From Cardinalis cardinalis (lineage: Eukaryota > Chordata > Aves > Passeriformes > Cardinalidae): a stretch of DNA of 64,000 nt. Of the stretch, positions 25,016 through 35,800 are shown piece after piece. The stretch's first letter is position 1, and the number at the start of each line of letters is the position of its first letter. The stretch lies in contig JACDOX010000031.1 in NCBI GenBank assembly GCA_014549065.1, positions 2,346,686 through 2,410,685 of the forward strand. Reading direction: 5' to 3'. The position numbers were made by a program, and so were the translations under genes. Under the pieces are notes generated by a model, which did not search any database, had not been told where the DNA came from, and saw only the letters and a list, made by a program, of their open reading frames with translations.

Positions 25016-25953
25016 GTGGTGGTGAATGGTGCTGCATCCNGCTGGCAGCCAGTCACCAGTGGTGTTCCTCAGGGGTCTGTGCTGGGGCCAGTTCTGTTTA
25101 ATATTTTTATTGANGACATGGATGAGGGTTTAGAGTCATTCATTAGCAAATTTGCAGATGACNNTAAGNNGGGAGNNTNTGTNGATCTGTTAGGGGGACG
25201 GAGGGCTCTGCAGAGGGACTTGGAACGGTTGGAGGGATGGGCAGAATCTAATGGGATGAAGTTCAATAAGTCCAAGTGCCGAGTCCTGCACTTTGGCCAC
25301 AATAACNCCCTGCANCGTTATANGCTGGGGNCGGTGTGGNTGGACAGTGCTCAGGAGGAAAGGGACCTGGGGGTGCTGGTTGACAGTNGGCTGAACATGA
25401 GCCAGCAGTGTGCCCAGGTGGCCAAGAAGGCCAATGGCATCCTGGTCAGTATCAGGAATGGTGTGGCCAGCAGGAGCAGGGAGGTCATTCTTCCCCTGTA
25501 CTCAGCACTGGAGAGGCCACACTTTGAGTATTGTGTCCAGTTCTGGGCCCCTCAGTTTAGGAGGGACTTGAGATGCTTGAGGGTGTCCAGAGGAGAGCAA
25601 CGAGGCTGGTGAGGGGCTTGGAGCACAAGCCATAAGAAGAACGACTGAGGGAGCTGGGGTTGCTCAGCCTGGAGAAAAGGAGACTCAGAGGTGACCTTAT
25701 CACTCTCTTCAGCTTCCTGAAGGGTGGCTGTGGTGAGCTGGGGGTCGGTCTCTTTCTCCGGGCAACAATCGACAGAACAAGAGGACACAGTCTCAAGCTG
25801 CGCCAAGGGAGATACAGGCTGGAATTAAGGAGGAAGTTTTTTACAGAAAGAGTGGTCAGATACTGGAATCATTTACCCAGGGAGGTGGTGGAGTCACCAT
25901 CCCTCGACGTGTTTAAGAAAAGACTGGATGTGGCACTTGGTGCCATGATCTAA
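25016..25953 (+). pseudogene. CR1 ORF2 C-terminal remnant (reverse transcriptase)
   Basis: CR1 ORF2 makes an endonuclease plus reverse transcriptase. Only the C-terminal part is present here. The first segment (25016 to about 25568) shows the RT motif VPQGSVLGPVLF at 25064-25099 and the catalytic-site box FADD at 25151-25162 (the two aspartates of motif C). It continues through the thumb region to a phrase like YCVQFWAPQF. An apparent one-base loss near 25569 shifts the frame (+2 to +1). In the new frame a TAA at 25633-25635 breaks it again, after which the tail runs open to the stop after 25950, including the phrase VVRYWNHLPREVVESPS. The endonuclease and RT N-terminal half are missing through 5' truncation. 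It is not functional. Confidence 0.9.
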
Positions 25954-26012
25954 TTCAGGTGTTAGAACATGGGTTGGACTCGATGATCTTAAAGGTCTCT
26001 TCCAACCTAGAA

Positions 26013-26028
26013 ATTCTGTGATTCCGTG
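26013..26028 (+). repeat. CR1 3' terminal octamer repeat
   Basis: Two 8-bp units, ATTCTGTG and ATTCCGTG, close the element. CR1 ends in such short repeats rather than a poly(A) tail, and the reverse transcriptase uses the 3' end for priming. They fix the orientation and the 3' boundary of the copy. Confidence 0.9.
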
Positions 26029-26084
26029 ATAATATTGTTGTTATTATTATTGCTATAAATTACAATAATATATATAACAATGCC
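26029..26084. repeat. AT-rich tract, right of inserted CR1
   Basis: TTATTATTATT then ACAATAATATATATAACAAT (26062-26081), which resembles the sequence at 24897-24914 on the left side of the insertion. The pair may be a decayed target-site duplication or a split microsatellite. Confidence 0.7.
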
Positions 26085-26381
26085 AGATAAGAAGGTGTAG
26101 ATAAATGGTGTCGGATTTTTCTAATAGGTGCATGGTTATCTACGAAGAGACAACAAACAGAAATTGGAACACAGGAAAATGTGAATAGCTATAAAAAAAG
26201 ATTTTCACTATGAGTGCTCAAACACTAGAAGAGGTTGTCTCAGGAGGCTGTGGGATCTCCATCCATAGAAATACTTAAAAGATAGCTGGATGTGGCTCTG
26301 AGCAAATCCTGATGCTGGCTTTGAGCAGGGGAGTTGGATGAAACACATCCAGAAGGTGCCTTCTGGCCTGTCAGATTCTCT
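26085..26381 (+). mobile_element. CR1: Older CR1, right part (interrupted)
   Basis: This continues the CR1 broken off at 24880: AAATGGTGTCGGATTTTTCT, then TTTTCACTATGAGTG, AGAAGAGGTTGTCTCAGGAG, and the 3' UTR phrase GGGGAGTTGGATGAAACACA, ending near 26381. Order and orientation agree with one element split by insertion. Divergence is as high as in the left half and clearly higher than in the inserted CR1. Confidence 0.85.
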
Positions 26382-28196
26382 TCTTTACCTTCTGAAGAAT
26401 TTTCTTGTTCACACAGCAGTAACAACATGATGCAGGAATTCTCTCCTGGCTCTCAGGCACTTCAGCAGCTGAGGAAGAAACAACCCATGACACTGTAACA
26501 GAATATTCACTCGAAGCTGTCCAAGGCATCAGCTCTATGTGCACGCAATGAGACAATCCCTACCAAAGCTCCATTATAAAAGGTTTGTTTCCCCTGTGTG
26601 CGTTGGGGAAACAGCTCCCTTTCTGCTATTTGAATGCAGGGCTTTGACATCACTGGTAAATGAGTTTGCCAGCCTAACAGCACAACAACAATGAGCTGTC
26701 ACATTAGCAGATAGAATGAACAGCTAGTTATTTTCCAGGTAGTGGAAAGCAATTAAGAAACTCCCATGTCACTCCAGTTGGTATGGTCTATTGCTAATCA
26801 GATGCAAATCTCACCTTAAATAAATAAGCAGACAGGTTATTTCTAAGTAGAACATCCCCATTTACAACCCTAGAGGCATGTTTTATAAAAAACAGTAGGT
26901 CTCACTGAGTCTGGTCTGCACTGAATTAGGCTGTCCTAAAACGCCATCTCCTTTACCTGGGTCATAAACACATTGGGAAGAGAATTTTTGGCAGCCTACT
27001 GAGTTATTTCCTTCCAATCTGAAGGACAGGAGAATTTGAGAGGCATTGTGAAGACTCTCATGCCTGAAAAACAAGGTTGCAAATTATAGTTTCCAGTATT
27101 GCTGTCAGGTTAAACAAAAATCCATCCTCAGATACACAGCAGTATTGCATGCAAAAAATGTAAGAATGTAAGACTAATTTTTATTTTAAAGTAGTTACTA
27201 TAGTCAAATAGCTAGGTTGTTGCTTTTTTGGGGTTTTTTTACTATAGTTAATGGAAATACTAAGTGAAATACCTCACATCTGTTGTCATGATAAATCAAA
27301 TCCTAGTGCTATGTTGAACATCCTAAGCATCTTCAGACTCTTAAACTGAGCACGTCACTTAACAGTCAATGGATTTGTCTATTAAGTCCTGGGGAATTCA
27401 ACATCATTTGTATTTGCTGAGCAAACTCCATTGGTGACAGTGGATAAAGTAGATTTAAGGATGACCTCTGTTGGCAAAAAGTCATAGATTACAGATATTG
27501 GATGAGGCTTTTCTTCCATTTCACCTCCTAGAGTGCAAAATTAAGGGTTATAATTTAAAATCAGTTGCCAGTTGAGAAGAGCATATGAAATTGAGTATCA
27601 ATGCCTNAAATTGTCACAAGTAATGACAGCGCCATAAATAATGTATGAGTGATGATGATTGCTAATCATATTTGGAGTTTCTTAAATGAAGCTCTGACTC
27701 CATTGGGTCTGAAATTGCAGGAAAGCAATAAATTTTATGGAGTATGAAGCATGACAGTTACATACACAGGCTTCAAAGGGTACTACAAGTGCTTTCTGGC
27801 AGCCTTTGTCCATAAAAAATATCAACTCCTCTGTGGAGAAATACAGAACCTGGGTCTTACATTTGGAGTATTTCTTACTGAAGTAGTAGTATAGTAAAGA
27901 CAGATACTTATTTCAGGCAGATGTTCTATCTTTACTTCACAGCATCTAAGTCTTGCCTTGCTTCTTGGCTATCTTCTCAAGTAATTATTTCTAACAAATA
28001 TTTGCATTCTATGTATATACAGAGAGGATATAGGTGACACCAGAGTCATTATTTTTTATTTATTGTAAGCCTTTCAAATTTCAGTAGTGTTCATAAATAT
28101 GTAAAAATGTATCTGGTGTTCAACATACCACTGATCTCTCAGCTTTTTAAGTCATCAATTCTTTGTCTTGGAAAAAAAAAAGATAAAAGAAAGCAA
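26382..28196. other. Unannotated sequence
   Basis: No gene, RNA or element is recognised over 1.8 kb. Open frames are short. Confidence 0.45.
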
Positions 28197-28778
28197 CTAG
28201 GTAGGACATAAGAAAACTGGTGATTTTTCCAAGCTCTCCTGTTGCCTCCTATGTGAGCAAGGTATCTGGTAGCAAACACTACTCTGATCTCCTGAAGGAG
28301 AGGGTCTTTTCCATGAATCATGAATGGCAGGAGTGAAAGAAAAGCAGCACGTTCCTTTGATGCTTGCCATGTACAGCTGCTTATCTGGGTGTTTATAGAA
28401 GTAACCCCTTCTGAACATATTGGGTTGCAGTCCCCAGGTCTTGGATGTGGAGCCCTGTTGAGCACTGCTATGTTCAGACGCTGCTCTCATATCCACATCA
28501 TCTGGTAACTTGTCTGCTTTAAAGGATGGGATGATGTTTGTTTGGGATGTTTTCAATGGCTGCCTGCTTGTCCATTGTCTTATTTCTCTGATCTCCTTTG
28601 TCACAGGTGTAGATCTTTTTTTCATCCCAAGTTTATTTTTCAAGTGCTGTACTGCTCCTCCACANCCTGCAGTTCCCTTAGCTGGGAGAAAACAAGCTGT
28701 CATCACCGCTGCAGGAAGCCTGTTGCCAGGGCATGGGCATGTCTGCTTCTCTTCATCATAAGGAGCCAAGACATTTTT
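28197..28778 (-). other. Unidentified open frame of about 194 codons
   Basis: This is the longest stop-free frame of the window not explained by a gap, simple repeat or CR1. It runs from just after a TGA (28779-28781, minus strand) to a stop at 28197. The first 190-codon reading starts at a TTG; the first ATG comes about 20 codons later. The inferred protein is hydrophilic in its middle, with lysine, serine and aspartate and segments like VTKEIREIRQWTSRQ and KADKLPDDVDMRA. It has no signal peptide, membrane segment or domain that I know. One codon contains an N. An overlapping plus-strand frame of 153 codons (28542-29003) weakens the case. It could be chance, an exon, or the relic of an unrecognised transposon protein. 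Confidence 0.2.
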
Positions 28779-31626
28779 TCATATGTTCACTGTGTTAAGA
28801 GCAGGGTGACACAGTCACTTCAAACAGCAAAAGGCAAAAGAACAGCTCAGGAGATGCATGACAGGGCATGGTGCATAATGGCCAGAGATGTTGGATCCAT
28901 CTGGTGTGACCTGATTATACAACACAAAGACCTGGCTATTAAAAAAAAAAAAAAAAGAAAAAGAACTGGAGTGATATTTTGTCATAAACAAAGTGGCAAA
29001 TAAGGGAACTGGCAATTTCTCAAGGGTATCTAATACCAAGGTTTCTCAGTGCTAAGTCTTTCTACGAGAAGCACAAATGCTTAGGCACTTCAAAGGTAAC
29101 ATAACACAGAGGAACAAGACATGAATATTAATGTAAAGCAAACAGCAACATGATTTCAAAAAGGAAAGTCAGACAAATCATTTAAAGGCAGTGAGATAAG
29201 GAAGGAAAAAAATCAGCCAACCTACTAAGCAGTGCTTTTAGGTAAATTGCCTTGCACATCTGATTTCTCCCTCTGTCCCTCTAGTAAATACTTGGTCAAG
29301 TAAACTCTGCCATTTAGCTGACCTCCTTACTGTTCCCTGGCCTCTTTCAGCATTCACAGTTCTCACAGTTCATGCAAACCATATCAACTGTCCAACTATC
29401 TATACATCCACACAGATAGAGTCAATATCCTTGCCTCTTAGTCTGATCTTTTTCTTACTCACCTCCAAACTCTTGCTCTGATCTGACACAGTTTAAGTCA
29501 TTAACTTTTCTTTTCATTCTCATGCATGATGCTAACGTCCTTCTCCTGTTCCTTGGTACCTTCTCCATCAGGGAGAATCAATCACTGTTGATCTCTCAGC
29601 TCAGTCAATCTCTGCAACTAGGATACTCTACATACTGATCTATGCTCCTGAGAGCAGCACCAAGTAAACATAGCATGGAAGACATGGATATTTTGGGTTT
29701 ATTTTTTTAAATTGTAATTTCCCCAAGACGGAAAGCAACTTTGCCAGAGGGGCAGCAAACTTCTTTGTTCATATGGCATCTATCACTTTGATACTAGCAT
29801 TGCAAGCAAATTGCAATGCATGGTTTGCCCCAGAAAGCTGATGGAGTGAATAAAGGAAATTGAAGTGTGGATTTCCCCACAGCATTTAAAGCAATAAAGC
29901 GATGGACCTAATTCTCACCAAGAGAGAAGAAGATCAGACTGCTCTACAGAAACCTATTACAACCATCAGGAGAGGCTCTGAGATCAATAGATATTTAGAG
30001 GGTAGCCACAGTATGAGATAAACGTTTTTTGGAAGAGAAAAAAGTTTTAAGAAAGAATGTTGGTGCTAGTGGAAAGCCAGCAGCTGCTTAAACAAGAACA
30101 ACAGGAAAAAACCCCAACCCCAAAAAACAAAAGCGCAAAAAATGTGCGTGTGACCACTTGAAAATATTTGCCTGAAACAGTGGGAGTTTTGGCTGTGTGC
30201 ATACTTTTTNTGTTATTCTATTAAACATATAGCTGAAATAAAAAAAACATTTAATTTACCTATTTACAGAACTCCAATTGGAAAAACNGGATTTTCTTTT
30301 CTGACATACTCTGCAACAATATCATTAGTCAATCAAATAATGACATAAAGACCACACAAAAATGCAAGTTAGACAGACTACTTAACTTCTTTATTGCTTA
30401 CAAATTAAGCTTATTTTGTCTCCATCTGTACTAGTTCATTAAAACAGGCTCTTGTAAGAAAGATAATTGTAACTGCATGGAAACGTCAGGCTGACCTTTC
30501 AGCCCTGGTCTTACTTGTTCCATTAAGGTAGAAAAGCTCTCTCAGGGACCATGTCTGAAAATGCATCAGTGGGAGATTTTTTTCTTTTATAGCTGTCANG
30601 AAACATACTGGGATACTTTATTTGCTGGATGAAAAAACGATGCTTCCATGAGAAAAGAAATTATGAAAGCTATCCCAGTAAAACAAGAAAGTGAGGCAGC
30701 ATCTGGAATAAGCACAAAGCAAGAGCANCAGCCTGAGTGTGAACTGGAACCTACATAAAACTTATAAAGNCAAGAAATTCTAAACCTTTGAAACAACTCC
30801 AACCAGCTTGAAATAAATTGGACTGCTATTCTAGTAATAATACTCCTAAATAAATTGTTATGGTTCAAACAAGCAAAGCAATCAGACTTTCTTTTCTCTG
30901 CTGAAACCATATATACTGATTCCCTTTTATCTGCCTATCACAATGCTCTCCTCTGAGCCACAATAATTCATCTTTCAGGACTGAATTCTCCCAATAAAGT
31001 TTCAATTCATAAACAGATCCTTTGGTGGCACAACACATTGCCTGAGAATTTTTCATTCAAGATGAATATTAAAGGCAATTATATATAGAAAGAGTTGACC
31101 GAGGTCTGCAAACCCTTTTCTCCTCAGCAACAAAAATCCTGGAAATAACATTTTAACTTGTTCATCTGTTCTACCCTATAGGGAAAACTTTATATTTAAG
31201 TATAGAAAAGAAATTTGGCTTACAACTCTGTTACAATAATANGCACTGTTTTTACAAATAAACTGCAAAGATCAATGAAAGATGCATGCTGTCTCGTGAT
31301 GTGCTGCCAATATTTTAACAAAGAGCTCTAACAANAAAAAAGGTCCTTCCTTTCCTCATGCTAATCTTGACACAGAAAGCAAGTTGTAAAACTTTTTCAT
31401 TTTGACCCCAAAAATTCTCTATTCGACTTACAGAAAATACAGAAAGACAAAANGGGGGGCAGTCATCTAAAATTAGCATTTGCCAGGGATTTTTATGTTG
31501 TGTCCTGAAAAACTGATCGGTAGAAAGTCAAAGAAATACACTGGTGGACAAGAACAGGAATGATAATCCATGGCATAGATAGGATAAACTAGGGGTAGGT
31601 ACTTGTCTCAACCTTTGGATGCCAGG
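28779..31626. other. Unannotated sequence with an A16 run
   Basis: A homopolymer of 16 A at 28941-28956 is followed by GAAAAAGAAC. No AATAAA stands upstream of it, so it is not clearly a retrogene tail. The rest is AT-rich with nothing recognised. Confidence 0.45.
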
Positions 31627-31768
31627 TTTAGCTGAAATTCAGACCAGGAACTTCTAAGCCAGCATTCTTCCCATTTTAAAGATTTAAATGTAGGTTTAGC
31701 TGAATGCAGATTTAGCTAAATTCAGACCAGGAACTTCTAAGCCATCATTCTTCATATTTTAAAGATTT
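31627..31768. repeat. Tandem duplication, period about 84 bp
   Basis: The block starting TTTAGCTGAAATTCAGACCA (31627) and ending TTTTAAAGATTT (31685) recurs from 31711 to 31768 with few differences. The shared core CAGACCAGGAACTTCTAAGC is identical in both. The head word GGTTTAGCTGAA appears a third time at about 31693. The two copies therefore lie in tandem with a short linker. No known family is recognised. Confidence 0.9.
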
Positions 31769-34700
31769 CTGGCTCACCAGAACTGTCCAGGAGAGTGGAC
31801 TCTCACAGCAGGGACTTCCTGAGAGGGTGAATAGCCATCATNTGACATGAACTTAATTTGAAAATGAAAGAAGCCAGAACTTAGGCAGAATTTAGGCCCC
31901 CTAAGCTCAGAATTTCAGTTTTCAAGCATCTGTTTATCTGCTACCTAGTCCTGGACACATCAGTGTTTTCAAAGTGAAAGTTTCTCAGCAATTGACTAAT
32001 GTCCAGCATCACTCANGGTCTAGAAATTATCTGTTCCACTACCAGTGTCTAGTAATCATTTCCAGTCAATAAGTGCACACTGACAACANCTGTCATAAAT
32101 CCACAGCTATGTTACACAGGGGCAATAATTTTCTTCTCAAATACTGCTGTTGCTACATTCTCTCCTCAGATTCTACTCCAAATTTCTACAGAGAACTCAC
32201 TAGTTAAGTCACATATCAAAGGAAAGGGAGATTGAGGTTTATTTCCTATGTATTCTTGAGTTCGGCTTAATTACAAACGGAGTCTCTCTGAGCTGACAGG
32301 ATGTACACAAAGACCTTGCAAGAACATGCAGTATTTGNTCATATTTCCTAATGTTACTATTTGCTCTCATTCTTTAACCAGTCTGATTAAAACCAATACT
32401 TTGAGNTTTGTGCACAAGTTATTTTAAGATTCATTGCTTCAGAAACAGCACAAAGACCATGAGAACCATCCTGTAATTCTTGCCCATGGGTTGTTTAATG
32501 AATGACTTCAATGTTGCTTAAAAAACATGTATGTTTGAAGACATCTCAGAAGAAAATGCCTTGGCTCCAGATTTATCTATTGCTTTGGTTTTACTCATTT
32601 GTTGCANCCAGAGACACCTAAAGGATGGTCTCCCCTTGGATACCCTATGATCTGAGAGCACTCCNAGCTGTTCCTGTTGAGAATTTATCTGAAAACTCAG
32701 GCTTACTACAGTTCAGTCTGATTTATTTCATAGGCAAAACATTCACTCCTCAGTAATACTGTGCATGTGTAACCTTGAGGTGAGCTACAGGACTTTTCTA
32801 GGTCAAAAGCAAGGCCATTACCCTTTTGTTTTGAAACTGGNAGAAGAATTCAGCAGATCACTAGAACTNAACATCACTAAATTACAGTCATGTGAAGGAT
32901 TATAACNACCAAAACCAAAATCAAAATGCTTCAAGACCACAGTATATGTAATTTCTCTGTGCTTGCCAAACATTTCAAAACTCAGCAAGTATAAGCCTTT
33001 TAGACTCCTTTGCCACCACTAATAAGCAATTCTGAATCTTCTGCTCCCAGATGAGGTACTGTCTGGTATATCATGAGTCTCCTGAGGAGTTTTGTTTAAA
33101 TAATTGAGGAAAAACACATATTTGAGTAATATTGGTTTGGAGTCGTGAACAGCACAATTCAGACTTAGCTGCTGTTTCAAGGTTCATGCAGGGACCCATC
33201 TTTCTAAAGAANTTCTGTGAGACTTAAGGTTTGATTTCACTATGATACTTTTTGCCAATCACCTTCCAAGCTTGAGACTTGTTTGCTGTCAGCAACTCCA
33301 CTATTGCAAATACCTAGTGAGTCACACACAGCTTTGGACAGGAATTTTCATCATNGGAGANAAAAAAATGANACATGGGAAAAAGTTCAGACTTATTAAA
33401 AAGGAAAGAAAGAAAAAAACCTGAAAGATAAAAAAACAAAAGAAAGCAAAATTTATGGCATGTTGGATGCTGTCTTAGAACAAAATTCATATCTCCCCAT
33501 AAGAAAGACCTGGGGCACATTAGGAATACTGATCAGTGTGGCCTTCAAACAGCTCAGCGTGATCATGTAAGGAGTTCAAGAAGTAGAAAACAGCTGAAGT
33601 ATTGCAGTGTTGTTTCAGTATATCTTCACCTGGAAGACTTGCATACAGTACCTCCTACTACTCCTTTGTTCAAAGCAAAACTTTTCTCAGGCTCTTGTTC
33701 TTGAAGTTTTTAATGTTCTATTGACTCAGCTCTATTTACCCTTTTAGACTCAAGCTCAGTAAGCTGGCAGACCTAGTTAGCCAGGAAGATCCATTAGCTT
33801 TAAGAAATTTTAACAATTAGTTAATATTTATATTGGCAGATTTCTTTGTGTTGTTTCCCAAGAATGGAGTGACAAAAAAAATCCAGGGAATTTGTAAAGG
33901 GTTACCTGTGGAAACCAAGGGCACTCTTTAAATTGCTTTGCAGTGGCAGTCCCCATTTCATTTCAGCCTTTGCTGATTTTTTTTTACAGCACAGCAAGTG
34001 GTTTATAGCTTACTGACAAAGACAGAAAGAGAAAGAAAGGGAAATAGAAAGTTATCAGCTGTATCCTTGGGGCTCTGATAATCATGAAAGGGCTTCCCAC
34101 TTAACTGGTTCTACTTTGGGTTATTGGATCAAATCCACCTTTTATACGTGGAATTATTACAGTAGAGTTTTAAGCTTTCATGTGGGAGACTTGTTACTGC
34201 TCCACTTGTGTGATTTCAGTGCTGTTTCAGGGGAATAAAATGGGTTAAAGCTCAGCAGGCCCTGGGCATGGCTCCCTTTCACGGGAGCAGAATGGTGGCA
34301 TTGTGATAGGAGAGAGACACTCAAATCCATGAAACTCTAGCAATTACCCAGGACCCACAAGAGGTTCACCACAGGAGGGTGTTCCTGATCCAGCTGACAT
34401 GGGGTGCTGGGAGCTGTAGGTATTGAGAACAGAGGAACACTGTGACCTCCTCTCGCTGCCCAGGGATTGTGGATGCACAGCTCAGGGACATACAGCCTTC
34501 CTGAGGCAGCAGGGCACAGCACCTCAGAGCTCCAGCTGATCCCACAGCTCCTGCTTAGTGCAGGANCAGCATTTTCCACACACCTACTGCATGGACTTTA
34601 AATAAAATCCTCTTTTCCTAGAAGTAGTCAGCATATCTTGGGAAAACAGGGGAAAACCTGAGCACACAGCACGCCTCTGTTCTCCCACTTCGAGGATTAT

Positions 34701-35599
34701 TCTTACATCTATCTACAAACAGGCTAACTGTGAGTGCAGGTAAGAGAGTAGTTTGACTACCTTAGCTCAGTGATTAGATTGCAAAGAGAAGCCAGCCACC
34801 CTGACCTCCTGATTCTGCTTTAAAGCCACCACTGTAATCATTAACTGCTCTGACAGACTTGAAAATACAAGTCATGTGTGTGACATCTCACTGTGGAAAG
34901 CATTGAATAAGAGCAAAGACAATAAATAACTCCACTGTAATACCAAAAAGGGTTGGAAAAGCTAATCAATCATAAATGGGATTTCCAGTTTGAAAAATAA
35001 AGGACCTGATTCAAGAAAAGCCAAATGGCAGCATTTGCAGTANTGAGGACAGGCAGAGTAAATGTTCNTAACAGTGGCAAGATGCCATTTATCTGTGCAA
35101 AGATCAGCTGATGCTCAGGTACAAAGGGCTGCAGTCCCTGGCAAGATGTTCTACAGGTCAACTACTCATGGCACAAAGAACCCACTCCTTACAGTTGCTT
35201 TAAGTCTGGCTACCACTGGCTGCATTTCATGGTTCTTTGGCCTCACAACAGAGGAGGAAGCAAACAGACTTCTACTTTCTGTGCCACTCAAGGGCTGTAG
35301 GCCTTTGCCAAGNGGTACTGGCACTCTCCATCCTTTAATTATCTTCACTTCTCACACCCTTTTCTGGTTGCAATGTCTCCCTCAGAAGACGTGGCAATCA
35401 GAACTCTGCTTAGAATATCAGCTGTGAAAGAACATATGTTTGNATGTAAGATGATGTGGTTTTTTAAATTGATTTATTTTTCCTTCTTAATGATTCCTAG
35501 TGTTTAATCAGTTTTTTGACTGCTACTAGGATTATCTTTTCATTTATCTATCAGAACTCCAGAGGTTTTCTCTGCAGCANTAATAACGGGCATTTTACA
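31769..35599. other. Unannotated stretch
   Basis: About 3.8 kb with no recognised gene or element. Purine-rich tracts occur at about 33395-33455 and 34018-34052. A GC-richer patch at about 34240-34570 has an 80-codon minus-strand frame of no known family. N bases are frequent. Confidence 0.45.
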
Positions 35600-35800
35600 C
35601 AATTATAAGATCAGGTTTTCTCCATGTACAATTTTTACACTTGTCTATGCAAAATTTAATTTGCCATTTTTTGTACAGTCATCCAAACATATCCAACTTT
35701 TTGCTGTCAAAAATAGAAGTACTNCACTCCACCTAACTACTTGGTTTGCTTTTCATTTTCTATCAATTACTTCCTCATGTAAATTNTTGAAAAATTCACA
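35600..35800 (-). mobile_element. Possible ancient CR1/L3-like LINE relic, antisense
   Basis: The plus strand reads ACACTTGTCTATGCAAAATT, then TTTAATTTGCCATTTTTTGT and CAGTCATCCAAACATATCCA. This resembles the reverse complement of an old CR1/L3-class 3' region known across amniotes, where the wording is close to ACATTGAATTTCATCTGCCATTTTG followed by CCCAGTCA. The match is by eye and weak, with limits uncertain by tens of bases. It would be far older than the other CR1 copies here. Confidence 0.4.

Larger units (their letters stand above)
25015..26030 (+). mobile_element. CR1: Younger CR1 LINE, 5'-truncated, 3' end intact
   Basis: About 1 kb of well-preserved sense CR1. It starts inside ORF2 at GTGGTGGTGAATGGTGCTGC and runs through the ORF2 end and the short 3' UTR (GGTTGGACTCGATGATCTTA) to the terminal octamers ATTCTGTG and ATTCCGTG. 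It lies inside an older CR1 of the same orientation. Compared with the other CR1 copies here it is clearly the youngest: long open frames survive and family phrases are nearly unchanged. It also carries 17 ambiguous N bases in its first 375 bp, far denser than the surroundings. Truncation and frame damage mean it cannot move by itself. Confidence 0.95.

Noticed and set aside
25069..25806. Minus-strand frames of 77-84 codons
   Set aside because: They are antisense shadows of the CR1 ORF2 remnant.
28542..28956. A retrogene on the plus strand ending in the A16 run at 28941
   Set aside because: There is no AATAAA signal upstream, the plus-strand frame reads through the A run, and no target duplication is visible.
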